From Candidatus Gastranaerophilales bacterium (lineage in GTDB: Bacteria; Cyanobacteriota; Vampirovibrionia; Gastranaerophilales; Gastranaerophilaceae), in contig CALUSB010000009.1 of assembly GCA_944323335.1 (NCBI GenBank), forward strand, positions 1 through 61,432: a stretch of DNA of 61,432 bases, in the 5' to 3' direction. The notes beneath the pieces are model-generated. The model searched no databases and had not been told where the DNA came from. It was given only the letters and a program-made list of their open reading frames with translations. Below are positions 9,268-17,952 of this stretch, piece by piece (the stretch's first letter is position 1; the number at the start of each line of letters is the position of its first letter). A program made the translations under genes and the position numbers.

Positions 9268-9861
9268 ATGAGGAAGTTATTAACAACATTTCTGGCTTTT
9301 ATATTTCTTTGCTCTTTTGCTCTTGCTGACGAGAGTATGCTTGATATGGATATGGATTTTATTGATAATCCCTTTAAAAACCAAAAGCCAGTGTCCGAGC
9401 AGGAATTTGACGAACTTGTAAACAAAATGACCACTCCCAGAAAAGGACTTATTCAGAAATTTAGAGATTTTTTAAACAGAAATAAACCTGAAAACGACCC
9501 TGTGCTAAAAAACTTTAAGTCAGACGGCGTAGGCGAGATGGGAATGAGTGCAAAAGAAATAAACAATGCCAAGCCAAATGTTGTTTTATCAAGCTCGCTA
9601 ATGGATTCGTACGGCAAAGTCATTCCAAGCGGGCATTATCAAATAGTTTTTAATAATAATGACAATCAAAAGTCTTTAAGCTTTGTTCAGGGGACTACGC
9701 AATACGGAACAATTCGAGCTATAGATACAAAAGACAACTGGGACTCAAATTCTATAATTTATGCAAGAATTATCTACCCGACACCTGACGTTGCAAGGGT
9801 AATATTTTCTAACCTTGATGTATGTGTAGAGGGGTTTGCACGTGTAGTGCAGCCTGATTAA
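9268..9861 (+). CDS. Hypothetical exported protein
   Basis: A 197-residue protein starting with a clear signal peptide (MRKLLTTFLAFIFLCSFALA) and cleavage likely after ALA. The mature part is acidic, then has a beta-rich C-terminal half (GHYQIVFNNNDNQKSLSFVQ, NSIIYARIIYPTPDVARVIF). An in-frame ATG at 9175 would add 31 hydrophobic residues ahead of the signal peptide, so I chose 9268. The gene ends directly against the pyrG stop codon on the other strand. No family recognised. Confidence 0.7.
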   Translation: MRKLLTTFLAFIFLCSFALADESMLDMDMDFIDNPFKNQKPVSEQEFDELVNKMTTPRKGLIQKFRDFLNRNKPENDPVLKNFKSDGVGEMGMSAKEINNAKPNVVLSSSLMDSYGKVIPSGHYQIVFNNNDNQKSLSFVQGTTQYGTIRAIDTKDNWDSNSIIYARIIYPTPDVARVIFSNLDVCVEGFARVVQPD

Positions 9862-11466
9862 TTATTTTTTATTTTTGAGAGCTGTTTTTATAAGTCCTAA
9901 AAAGAGCGGATGAGCGTTTTCGGGCCTTGATTTAAACTCAGGGTGGAACTGGCAAGCTACAAACCAGTCATTTTTAGGATACTCGACCATCTCTGCCAAA
10001 AGCCCGTCGGGAGACTTTCCGCTAATCACAAGTCCTGCGTCTTCTATTATTTTTTTATAATCATTATTAAATTCATATCTGTGTCTGTGGCGCTCTGAGA
10101 TAATCTTTTTGCCATATGCTTTTTGTGATTTTGTGCCGTCTTTTAAGTGGCATTCATACGCGCCAAGTCTCATTGTACCGCCGTATCCGCCAACATTTTT
10201 TTGCTCTGCCATAAGGTCAATAACAGGGTATGGTGTTTTTTCATCAAACTCTGTAGAATTTGCACCCTTTAGACCCGCAACATTTCTGGCATACTCAATT
10301 ACCGCGCATTGCATACCAAGGCACAGACCTAAAAACGGCAGATTATTTTCTCTGGCGTATTTAATAACATTCAATTTGCCCTCAATTCCTCTAAAGCCAA
10401 AGCCGCCGGGGACAACAAGGGCGTCAACATCTTTTAGCATTTCTTTTGCTTTAGAATCGCTTGTGCACTCCTCTGAGGCCAGCCATTTTATTTTTACTTT
10501 GGTATCATTAGCACAACCTGCATGCTTTAGCGATTCAACAACAGAAATATAAGCATCATTTAATTCCGTGTATTTGCCCGCAAGAGCTACTGTCAGTTCA
10601 TGTTTTGGGTGTTTGATTTTATCAACCAAATCTTTCCAGTTTTTTAGATTTGGGACTTTTGATTTGCAATTTAGAAGTTTTAGTACGCTTTGAGCCAGAT
10701 TTTGCTCTTCAAGTGCCAGAGGAACTTCATAAATTGTATCCATATCCTTGCACTCAATAACACACTCTTTTGAAACAGAGCAGAAAAGAGCAATTTTGTC
10801 TTTTTCAGATTGAGAAATCGGTACTTGTGTCCTTAGTACAAGTATTTCAGGTTGAATACCAAAGCTTCTTAGAGTGTTTACACTGTGTTGAGATGGTTTT
10901 GTTTTTAGCTCTCCCGATGTAGGCAGATATGGAAGTAGGGTAACATGGATTGAAATAGAATTTCCTATTCCTACTTCAGAGCGAAATTGTCTTATTGATT
11001 CGATGAATGGCAAACCCTCGATGTCACCTATTGTACCGCCGATTTCAGCTATTAAAAAGTCGGGGTTAAATTGTTTTGCAACCTTTTGAATTCTGGATTT
11101 AATTTCATTTGTAATGTGTGGAATTGTTTGAACCGTTGCGCCAAGGTATTCTCCCTGGCGTTCTTTGTTAATTACAGTTTGATAAACGCTTCCTGATGTA
11201 ACATTGTTAAATTTGCCTAAAGACGTGTTTGTAAATCTTTCATAGTGTCCTAAGTCAAGGTCTGTTTCAGCCCCGTCGTCCGTTACAAAAACCTCGCCGT
11301 GCTGAAAGGGGCTCATTGTTCCGGGGTCAACATTGATGTATGGGTCAAACTTTTGAATAGTAACACTAAAGCCCCTTGCTCTTAAAAGATTACCCAAAGA
11401 GGCGGCTACAATACCCTTGCCTAAAGAGCTTACTACACCGCCAGTAATAAATATGTATTTTGTCAT
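9862..11466 (-). CDS. pyrG: CTP synthase
   Basis: A 534-residue glutamine-hydrolysing CTP synthase, full length for the family. The N-terminal synthetase domain begins [17 protein letters not shown] (P-loop), with the feedback and metal region [19 protein letters not shown]. The C-terminal class I amidotransferase domain has the oxyanion GGFGFRG, the nucleophile in LGLCLGMQC and the His-Glu of [10 protein letters not shown]. It converts UTP to CTP. GGGGAAAG lies at the right distance before the ATG. gatC is transcribed toward it from 22 bases upstream, so they may share a transcript. Confidence 0.97.
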   Translation of the reverse strand: MTKYIFITGGVVSSLGKGIVAASLGNLLRARGFSVTIQKFDPYINVDPGTMSPFQHGEVFVTDDGAETDLDLGHYERFTNTSLGKFNNVTSGSVYQTVINKERQGEYLGATVQTIPHITNEIKSRIQKVAKQFNPDFLIAEIGGTIGDIEGLPFIESIRQFRSEVGIGNSISIHVTLLPYLPTSGELKTKPSQHSVNTLRSFGIQPEILVLRTQVPISQSEKDKIALFCSVSKECVIECKDMDTIYEVPLALEEQNLAQSVLKLLNCKSKVPNLKNWKDLVDKIKHPKHELTVALAGKYTELNDAYISVVESLKHAGCANDTKVKIKWLASEECTSDSKAKEMLKDVDALVVPGGFGFRGIEGKLNVIKYARENNLPFLGLCLGMQCAVIEYARNVAGLKGANSTEFDEKTPYPVIDLMAEQKNVGGYGGTMRLGAYECHLKDGTKSQKAYGKKIISERHRHRYEFNNDYKKIIEDAGLVISGKSPDGLLAEMVEYPKNDWFVACQFHPEFKSRPENAHPLFLGLIKTALKNKK

Positions 11467-11487
11467 TATCTTTCCCCGAAAAATATA

Positions 11488-11769
11488 CTAGTTAATTTTT
11501 GGAACTTTAAAGAAGTCAGATTCGGCATCAGGAGCATTTGCCATAAGTTCTTCACGCGTGTTTTCGTATTTTACAACATCTTCTCTCATAACATTGTAAA
11601 ACTCCATAGCGTGATTCATTGGCTCAACGCCTGTCGTATCAACTTCATTCATTTGTTCTACGTATTTTAAAATGTCGCCAAGCTGTTTTGAAAATTTAAC
11701 TTTTTCTTCTTCACTCAGCTCCAGTCTTGCAAGTTTAGCAACATGTTCAACATCTTTTATTTCGATCAT
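11488..11769 (-). CDS. gatC: Asp/Glu-tRNA amidotransferase subunit C
   Basis: A 93-residue GatC with the family opening VEHVAKLARLELSEEE and the conserved VEPMNHAM segment. In the GatCAB complex it stabilises the GatA-GatB contact for converting Glu-tRNA(Gln) or Asp-tRNA(Asn) to the cognate amide form. AAGGGA precedes the ATG by eight bases. gatB is present at 19245-20696, but gatA is not in the window, so the three subunits are not in one operon. It diverges from a response-regulator gene. Confidence 0.93.
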   Translation of the reverse strand: MIEIKDVEHVAKLARLELSEEEKVKFSKQLGDILKYVEQMNEVDTTGVEPMNHAMEFYNVMREDVVKYENTREELMANAPDAESDFFKVPKIN

Positions 11770-11865
11770 TATTTTAGTCCCTTTTTATGTATGTACGATA
11801 GCAAAAAAATACAAATAATGCAAAATATCTTGCAAAAGAGCAAATAATTGTAATATAATTTAAAA

Positions 11866-12519
11866 ATGGGTAAGAAATACAATATTCTTTTAGTAGAGGA
11901 CCATGCGCTGACACGTTTTGCCCTTAAGACTTCACTTAGGGACGCGGATTTTGTTGAAAATGTCTTTGAGGCGTCTTGCGCCCAAGAGGCGTACGACAAG
12001 CTTGCACTTGAAGATATCGCACTTGTTGTTATGGATTTAGGGTTGCCCGGGATAAACGGTGTTAAGGCTACTCAAGAAATAAAAAAAATGTATAAAAACC
12101 TTAAGGTTATTATCCTCACCTCTCATAATGAGGAAGAAGAGGTTATAAAATGCCTTGAGGCAGGAATTAGCGCTTATTGCTCCAAGGATATTAAACCAGA
12201 TAAACTCATAGAGCTTGTGCGTGATATATTAAAGGGAAATCTTTGGTTTGACTCTACGGTTTCTCAGTATGTATTAAATACTAAGCGTACAAATACCGCT
12301 TCAAAACAAAAAAAAGACGATGTGTATAATCTGACACTTAAAGAGAAAAAAGTCCTCTCGCTGCTCGCTGACGGGAATTCAAATCAGCAAATTGCTAAAA
12401 AACTAAACATATCGGTTAACACGACAAAAGTTCATGTTTGTAATATACTGCAGAAGTTATCTGTAGATGACAGAACACAAGCTGCCATTAAGGCAATAAA
12501 AGAAAATATTTTAGGCTAA
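11866..12519 (+). CDS. NarL/FixJ-type response regulator
   Basis: A 217-residue two-domain regulator. The receiver has the acidic pair in VEDH, the phosphoacceptor D57 in VVMDLGLPG, the Thr of VIILTSH and a conserved Lys in CSKD. The C-terminal LuxR helix-turn-helix reads LTLKEKKVLSLLADGNSNQQIAKKL and ends VKHVCNILQKL-like (TTKVHVCNILQKLSV). It is a DNA-binding transcription factor controlled by phosphorylation. A second LuxR-type regulator follows 19 bases later with no histidine kinase gene beside them. Confidence 0.92.
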   Translation: MGKKYNILLVEDHALTRFALKTSLRDADFVENVFEASCAQEAYDKLALEDIALVVMDLGLPGINGVKATQEIKKMYKNLKVIILTSHNEEEEVIKCLEAGISAYCSKDIKPDKLIELVRDILKGNLWFDSTVSQYVLNTKRTNTASKQKKDDVYNLTLKEKKVLSLLADGNSNQQIAKKLNISVNTTKVHVCNILQKLSVDDRTQAAIKAIKENILG

Positions 12520-12538
12520 ATATAAGGATAGAATTTTA

Positions 12539-13168
12539 ATGAGCGTATTGGGCAAAATATTAATCATTGATGATAACCCAAAATTATTGGAAGACGCACT
12601 TCCGATGTATGGTTATGATGTTACAGTTGCAACAGACGGGCTTGTGGGTTTAAAAATTTTAAATGAAGAGCGTGAGCCTTTCGACCTTATTTTGCTTGAT
12701 GTTGTTATGCCCAATCTTGACGGTTGGGAAACCCTTAAGTCAATTCGAGAAAATGAAAAAACAAAGCATATCCCGATTATCATGTTAACAGCCGTAAATG
12801 AGGAAAATAAGCAAGTTTCGGGACTCAAATTCGGTGCTGATGATTATATTACAAAGCCTTTTATTTTGCCAAATCTGCTGGCTCGAATTGAGGCACTGTT
12901 AAGACGTTATAAATGGTCAAATGAAAAAAAGCACGCAGCAGCTTTGCCTTTTGTTTCATCCGAGCCTATTTCTCCTTTGACTTCAAGAGAAAAAGAGATT
13001 TTAACACTTGTTGCTAAGGGTGCAAGCAACGCTGATATTGCAGAAAAACTTTTTGTAAGAGAAGTTACGGTTAAAACTCATCTTAACAGTATTTATAAAA
13101 AGTTAAATGTAGACAACAGAGTGCAAGCAGTACTTTTGGCTATACAGACTCAAATTATTGACGGTTAA
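12539..13168 (+). CDS. Response regulator, CheY-like receiver plus LuxR helix-turn-helix
   Basis: A 209-residue regulator with receiver residues DD (11-12), phosphoacceptor D54 in LILLDVVMPNLDGWE, IIMLTA and the Lys of YITKPF. It ends in a LuxR domain (LTSREKEILTLVAKGASNADIAEKL, VKTHLNSIYKKLNV). The receiver is of the OmpR/PleD style (TKPF, LLARIEALLRR) joined to a LuxR output, an arrangement different from the NarL-type product just upstream. The two genes are probably co-transcribed. The cognate kinase is not visible here. Confidence 0.9.
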   Translation: MSVLGKILIIDDNPKLLEDALPMYGYDVTVATDGLVGLKILNEEREPFDLILLDVVMPNLDGWETLKSIRENEKTKHIPIIMLTAVNEENKQVSGLKFGADDYITKPFILPNLLARIEALLRRYKWSNEKKHAAALPFVSSEPISPLTSREKEILTLVAKGASNADIAEKLFVREVTVKTHLNSIYKKLNVDNRVQAVLLAIQTQIIDG

Positions 13169-13233
13169 AGATTATTTACTTGACTTAAAGTTAATATGAC
13201 GGAAAATAATAAAACGGGAGTATAAAAGGATAA

Positions 13234-13773
13234 ATGAGCATGAAATCAAAAGATGAAATCGTAAGTCTTGTTTTAAACAATAAAGATGAATTCAACAGTT
13301 ACTATAAGGATAATGCCGATAGTATCGACCTTAGTGAATGCGATTTTGCGGCAGGTGAAATATCAGATGTCAATTTTTCAAATATCGATTTTTCGGGTGC
13401 TACTTTTGCCGAATGCTCTTTAACCAATGTAAATTTCACGGGCTGCGACCTTACAAGTGCTAATTTCTCAAGAGCTACCGTTACCGAATGTGACTTTAGC
13501 GAATCTGTTCTAAATGGTACGGATTTTAGCTATTCAAGCGTTACATATTCAAACTTTAGCGATGCAGATATGGCAGGTTGTGTGCTAAACGAGGCCGACC
13601 TTACGGAGAGCGATTTTAGCACGAGTGAAAATATGAGCGCTTGCCGCTTTGATGAAGGCACAATGTGGCCCGATAACGACAAGCTTCCTGAGGATTTTGA
13701 CTCAACTTATAATTACGACTTATCATCTTTGCAAGATGAGGAAGATACTCAAAGCGATGATTTTGGGTATTAA
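13234..13773 (+). CDS. Pentapeptide-repeat protein
   Basis: A 179-residue protein whose residues 30-130 are built from consecutive five-residue units of the form A/S-x-F/L-x-x, for example VNFSNIDFSGATFAECSL and ANFSRATVTECDFSESVL. Such repeats fold as a right-handed square beta-helix. The C terminus is acidic (LSSLQDEEDTQSDDFG). Pentapeptide proteins include DNA-mimic gyrase protectors and scaffold proteins; nothing here decides between them. It follows the two response regulators in the same direction. Confidence 0.88.
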   Translation: MSMKSKDEIVSLVLNNKDEFNSYYKDNADSIDLSECDFAAGEISDVNFSNIDFSGATFAECSLTNVNFTGCDLTSANFSRATVTECDFSESVLNGTDFSYSSVTYSNFSDADMAGCVLNEADLTESDFSTSENMSACRFDEGTMWPDNDKLPEDFDSTYNYDLSSLQDEEDTQSDDFGY

Positions 13774-13798
13774 CTAAAAAACATGCTATAAAGTTATT

Positions 13799-14680
13799 AT
13801 GCTTAAGAAAATAATTTCTTGTTTGTTATTAATAAACATCTGTGTGCCCCTATCTATGGCTGAGGAGGAGATAAAGCCGAACAATCTGCAGGAGCATAAA
13901 ATTGAGTATAATGAACAGGTAAAAACGCTCAAAGGCTCGTTGTTTATTAATGATACCGAGCAGGCGCAAATTATTGTTAATAAGCAGCAGCAAAGCGATG
14001 TTGAGGATTTAGAAAATTTATGGAACGCTACAGTTGATACGAATCCTCTTATTAAGTTTTGCCTCAAAAAACTTGCAGTTCCTGAGGAACAAAGGAGAAT
14101 TCACTCCTCTCTTATGGCTAAAAGCATGAGTGCTCTTATAAGCGGTGCAGCTATGCTGCCTTCTTTTATGGGTATGCACTATACCTTGCAATCAGCGTCA
14201 TTTGCCGCTGCAAGAATTGCGAATAATCTGATAAACAAAGATAACTACAAAAAATTGCAAGATGTTCCTTTAACAGACACCGAAGCTATTGAGCTTGCGG
14301 CTCTTATTGAAGATTTGCAGGACGAAATTGTTGTAACTTATTATAACTACAAGGGTGCTCTTATGCGCCTAAAAGACTGCAGGGCGCAGCTTTTGCTCTA
14401 TAATAAAAACTATAATGAGGCGCTTAAGAAAAATGATTCCTTGGAGATTTCTGTCGCTTCTGCCCAGTGGGAAGAGCAGCTTGTTGAAGAGTATAAAATA
14501 AAACAGGATGTTAAAAAATATCACCTGATGCTTGAACGATTGGCAGGAAAAGAAACTACGGAAAATCTTAATGTTGCTCAATATAACCTTAAGACCCAGA
14601 ACATTGATGTTAATGACATTAACTTCTCAAAAAAAGAAATCCCTATAAATATTGAGGCTTATAATGTTAAAAAACGCTAA
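13799..14680 (+). CDS. Exported coiled-coil protein, TolC-helix-like (paralogue 1)
   Basis: A 293-residue protein with a signal peptide (KKIISCLLLINICVPLSMA), a middle region with two hydrophobic stretches (MSALISGAAMLPSFMGMHYT) and a long helical region from residue 155 to 260. It shares an order of blocks with the next gene product: DLENLWNATVDTNPLIKF versus DLQVLWNAAAQRSETIKY, then LIEDLQDEIVVTYYNY versus KIDDLQKKLLNLYIDY. The helices recall TolC-type outer membrane proteins, but the protein is too short for a full TolC. Function unknown. The 3' end overlaps the next gene. Confidence 0.6.
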   Translation: MLKKIISCLLLINICVPLSMAEEEIKPNNLQEHKIEYNEQVKTLKGSLFINDTEQAQIIVNKQQQSDVEDLENLWNATVDTNPLIKFCLKKLAVPEEQRRIHSSLMAKSMSALISGAAMLPSFMGMHYTLQSASFAAARIANNLINKDNYKKLQDVPLTDTEAIELAALIEDLQDEIVVTYYNYKGALMRLKDCRAQLLLYNKNYNEALKKNDSLEISVASAQWEEQLVEEYKIKQDVKKYHLMLERLAGKETTENLNVAQYNLKTQNIDVNDINFSKKEIPINIEAYNVKKR

Positions 14681-15539
14681 AAAATATACACTAAGTCTAA
14701 TATTTATTTTATCTTCTTTAGCTCCTTGTTTTTCAATTACGCTAAGCGAGCTTAATTACCCTATGCCGCCGGCTAATCGCCTTGGAGTCGGTCAAACTCC
14801 TGAAGCACCTTTTAAAGAAGTAAAAACTGTAAATGAAGGAAAAACCGTAACGCAAAAAACAGGAATTAAAGAAGCTGCTTATGACAGCTCATATGCTGAT
14901 TTGAGCTTAAAAAGGCTTGCTGATGATGTATCTTACGACTTAAACATTGAATCTGCGGATTTGCTGGCCGATTTGCAGGTTTTATGGAATGCTGCGGCTC
15001 AGAGGAGTGAAACAATTAAATATACAATCTATAAGCTATCAAATCCTGACGAAAATAAGCCCGATGAAAGTATAATAAAAAAGATAATTAAGCCAATTGC
15101 AAGTTTTTCAACAATAGCGGGTACTGCACTTAGTTCAAATCCTTACATGGCATCAGGCGCGCTTATTGGCGGAGGCTTGTTGGGTGCTCTTACAAGGGAT
15201 GATAAAGAGTTGAATTATAAATTTACCAAGGTAAATGACGCTGATATGGTTCTTCTGGTGCGCAAAATCGATGATTTACAAAAAAAACTATTGAACTTAT
15301 ACATTGATTACCTGACAAAAAAAGAAATAATGGCAATGACGCTTGATAATTTGGAAAAAAGAAGAGAAATTTATGACAAATCTCAAAACGCGCCAAGAGA
15401 AGAGTTGATTATTGCCGATGTTTACTACAGAAACGCGCAAAATGCCGCAAAAAAAGCTGAATCAGACTTTTGGGCATCACGTATGATACTTGAAAACCTC
15501 GTAGGGGCTCAAGTGCTTGCCCAGATTGAAAACAAGTAA
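14664..15539 (+). CDS. Exported coiled-coil protein, TolC-helix-like (paralogue 2)
   Basis: A 291-residue protein with a signal peptide (YTLSLIFILSSLAPCFS), a glycine/alanine-rich hydrophobic patch (SGALIGGGLLGALT) and a helical C-terminal half that ends SDFWASRMILENLVGAQVL. It is a diverged paralogue of the product of 13799-14680. GAGG six bases before the ATG at 14664 supports this start over an in-frame TTG at 14652. The start lies inside the upstream gene, so translation is probably coupled. The function is unknown. Confidence 0.6.
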   Translation: MLKNAKKYTLSLIFILSSLAPCFSITLSELNYPMPPANRLGVGQTPEAPFKEVKTVNEGKTVTQKTGIKEAAYDSSYADLSLKRLADDVSYDLNIESADLLADLQVLWNAAAQRSETIKYTIYKLSNPDENKPDESIIKKIIKPIASFSTIAGTALSSNPYMASGALIGGGLLGALTRDDKELNYKFTKVNDADMVLLVRKIDDLQKKLLNLYIDYLTKKEIMAMTLDNLEKRREIYDKSQNAPREELIIADVYYRNAQNAAKKAESDFWASRMILENLVGAQVLAQIENK

Positions 15540-15540
15540 A

Positions 15541-15897
15541 CTACTTGGATTTCATTATCCATTTAAGATTTGTGTCAACTGTTGAAAATACCCGATTTAG
15601 GTCTGGAATGTAATCTGTTGCAATTGCATTTCTTAATTCTTGAAATTCGCTATCGCTTAGCATTTGCCCGCCGCACTCTATCCATCCCTCAGGCACGTTT
15701 GGGCCATACCACAAGACTATAGCGCCTACAGGCAGTGTTTCTTGCGGTTGACTTTGTACAATTTCTACCTTTTGCTCTATTCGTTTTTTTGCTTTTTGTG
15801 TCATTACCGGAGCCATAACTACAAGCATAATTGAGAGTACAAGCGTTGCAACAAGTAACTCGGCAAGGGTAAAACCTTTTAAAATTCCTCTATTCAT
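15541..15897 (-). CDS. Type IV prepilin-like protein with tail-collar-like C-terminal part
   Basis: A 118-residue protein with a class III prepilin leader and hydrophobic helix (KGFTLAELLVATLVLSIML; cleavage expected after G, with Phe at +1 and Glu at +5 of the mature protein). After about 25 charged residues comes LPVGAIVLWYGPNVPEGWIE followed by CGGQMLS. That resembles the start of phage tail-collar/Mdp-type domains (PVGAI-W-G---PEGW--C-G). It is short for a complete collar domain. The protein is likely a minor pilin or pseudopilin exposed at a secretion or pilus tip; the fusion reading is inference. Confidence 0.75.
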   Translation of the reverse strand: MNRGILKGFTLAELLVATLVLSIMLVVMAPVMTQKAKKRIEQKVEIVQSQPQETLPVGAIVLWYGPNVPEGWIECGGQMLSDSEFQELRNAIATDYIPDLNRVFSTVDTNLKWIMKSK

Positions 15898-15934
15898 AAA
15901 GATATTCTACAATAGTTTTTATAAAACATAAATA

Positions 15935-16411
15935 CTATTTATAGGCTTGTTTTGCGCCGTAATTTTTTATATATTCTAAAATTGCCCCGCCAATTTCTTC
16001 TGTCGGGTCAAAATAAGGACTGTTCGGGCAAAATATCTGCTGCATTAACATTCTGTTAAGCGGGCCAAAAGCATCCGGTACAAGTGTTTTTCTGTATATA
16101 CCACTTAGCATTACCTGAATATCGGGAGATGTTGAGTTGTTAAATCTGCTTAATGTAGGGTAAGTTTTTTCTATTCCTTTAACACCTTTATCAAGCATAA
16201 TATTTAGTATATATAGTCCGTCAAGCACTGCCCTTGAGTCATTTGTAGTTTTAAGAACCTCTTCGATATAGGGAAGTGCTGCCTCCTTTTCTGCGACAAT
16301 TTTTTCAATTTTTTGCACGTCAAAACAGCAGTAGTTTTTTGAACTGTTTGCAGGTTTAATGTTTTTTCCTAAATTTTTTATGCTAAAAGCTACGATTGGA
16401 TTTATTTGCAT
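15935..16411 (-). CDS. Hypothetical helical protein
   Basis: A 158-residue protein that I cannot assign. It is predicted mostly helical, with a HEAT-like feel (AALPYIEEVLKTTNDSRAVL, DGLYILNIMLDKGVKGIEKT) and a possible repeat pair. It starts eight bases after the stop of the 510-residue membrane protein gene and is the third gene of the minus-strand run led by the riboswitch at 18660-18789, so it may be under the same control. Confidence 0.55.
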   Translation of the reverse strand: MQINPIVAFSIKNLGKNIKPANSSKNYCCFDVQKIEKIVAEKEAALPYIEEVLKTTNDSRAVLDGLYILNIMLDKGVKGIEKTYPTLSRFNNSTSPDIQVMLSGIYRKTLVPDAFGPLNRMLMQQIFCPNSPYFDPTEEIGGAILEYIKNYGAKQAYK

Positions 16412-16419
16412 AACTTTAC

Positions 16420-17952
16420 CTATGAATATACAAACGGCGGGCCGTTTTTGATTTCAAGCAAAATATTGTCAGCCATTACCTTGAGCTCAGATGGTGATTT
16501 ACCTTCTTTTCTCTGGCGTTCAAATTCTTCAATTAAAGGTGCAACCGCACTTTCTTTTTTGGCTTTAAAGTTATTTATTTCAACTTCCACAAGTCTTTTT
16601 TGCAGGTTTAGTTCGGTGTTAGCATTTTCTTTAAGGACGGCTATTTCTTTCATAGCGTCAGCACTTTGTTGCGCAATAAAACTTGTCCCGCTTACTGCTG
16701 CCATAGCAAAGAACAGATGTTTTAAAAATACATTATCACTATGTATTAACCAGTTATACAGGTGGCCTCTTGCTTCGTTTAAGTAGCAGTAAAAGAACGA
16801 TTTTCCGCTTTCGGTACTCATGCCTGTAGGTGCATTTCCCCAGATATTTTCAACGCTATTTGTAACACTTGCGGCAATCTCTTCTGCTTCTTTTTCACTA
16901 AAACCTGCCTTTTGGGCACATTCTTGGGCCTTTTCTTTCGTAGCGCCCATTTTTATTAATATATCTGTTATTAGCCCTTTGTCTTTTGTGCCGTTTTTTA
17001 TAATTTCATCCAGTGTATCACTTTTTCCTTTTATAAAATCATTTATATATTTGTCTTGGATTTGTCCGCTTTTTTTAATATTTTTAAGTGTAAATACACC
17101 TAAAGCCAGTCCGCCAAGCAGCATAAGAGCTGATATAACGGTGTAGGGATTGATTAGATTTTTTAGTTTTGAGTTTTTTTCATCTTCACTTGTGTCGGGA
17201 TTTCCGGTAAAATTAAAGTGTTTTGTGTATACAGATGTATCAAGATAGCTTTTTTGCGTTTGCGTATTTAGTGCTTTCTTAAGGTATTCGCCTTTTGAGC
17301 TCAACATATTCCTGAGCACTGCTAATTTACCTGAAAACGCCTCTGTTTCAACCGATATTAAATCTTCCTGCAGGTCTCTTTGAATATCAGCATCCTGCTT
17401 TTTTACCCAAATTTCTTTGACTCCTTCGACAAATTTTTTGGCAGACAAAGTTAAAGCACTAAATGCAAAAACTGCAATTGCCGCCATGACGTTTTTTCTG
17501 TTTGGGTCACGAAGTGCCATATAAGTTGCAAAGCCTGTTTCTTCAACAATATTTAAGTTCATGCCCATAGCGGGAAGCTGCTTTATAAAAGGTTCTGTCA
17601 GATTTTTCTTTGCTGAGCGCTTCAGGACAAGACTCAACAATGCACTTGAAACAAAAACTGTACCAGTACCCATAACAAGGGGCATCATGGCTTTTTTTGT
17701 GTCATAACCTCTTTGTGAGTTTGTATTTTTTAAATAATCATTTATGCCCGAGTCTTCTTTTTCTGAAATTACAAGGGCATTGTAAGTATCATCAAGGTTT
17801 GGTGTTTCATTTTGTGAGCTATCCTTGATGAAATTATTTACAACTACTCCCTCGAGTGTTGCGTTTTTTTGTTTTAACTGGCGGTCTGTGAGGTATCTTG
17901 TACCAACTTGGTTGTATTTAGGAGTCGCCGCGTTTATTCGTGCGTCGGGCAA
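16420..17952 (-). CDS. Hypothetical membrane protein in a riboswitch-led operon
   Basis: A 510-residue protein of unknown family. Hydrophobic segments lie near residues 95-115 (MPLVMGTGTVFVSSALLSLV), 155-175 (VMAAIAVFAFSALTLSA), 275-295 (VISALMLLGGLALGVFTL) and 410-430 (FLKHLFFAMAAVSGTSFIA), separated by charged helical stretches. The start is a TTG 35 bases inside the preceding gene with AAGGAAG upstream; no better start is in frame. The topology suggests an inner-membrane protein. The overlap implies production together with the CPHG/CPIC protein upstream. Confidence 0.6.
   Translation of the reverse strand: MPDARINAATPKYNQVGTRYLTDRQLKQKNATLEGVVVNNFIKDSSQNETPNLDDTYNALVISEKEDSGINDYLKNTNSQRGYDTKKAMMPLVMGTGTVFVSSALLSLVLKRSAKKNLTEPFIKQLPAMGMNLNIVEETGFATYMALRDPNRKNVMAAIAVFAFSALTLSAKKFVEGVKEIWVKKQDADIQRDLQEDLISVETEAFSGKLAVLRNMLSSKGEYLKKALNTQTQKSYLDTSVYTKHFNFTGNPDTSEDEKNSKLKNLINPYTVISALMLLGGLALGVFTLKNIKKSGQIQDKYINDFIKGKSDTLDEIIKNGTKDKGLITDILIKMGATKEKAQECAQKAGFSEKEAEEIAASVTNSVENIWGNAPTGMSTESGKSFFYCYLNEARGHLYNWLIHSDNVFLKHLFFAMAAVSGTSFIAQQSADAMKEIAVLKENANTELNLQKRLVEVEINNFKAKKESAVAPLIEEFERQRKEGKSPSELKVMADNILLEIKNGPPFVYS

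Noticed and set aside
11769-11999. 76-codon minus-strand frame between gatC and the response regulator
   Set aside because: It is antisense to the start of a clear response-regulator gene, with no family match or ribosome site.
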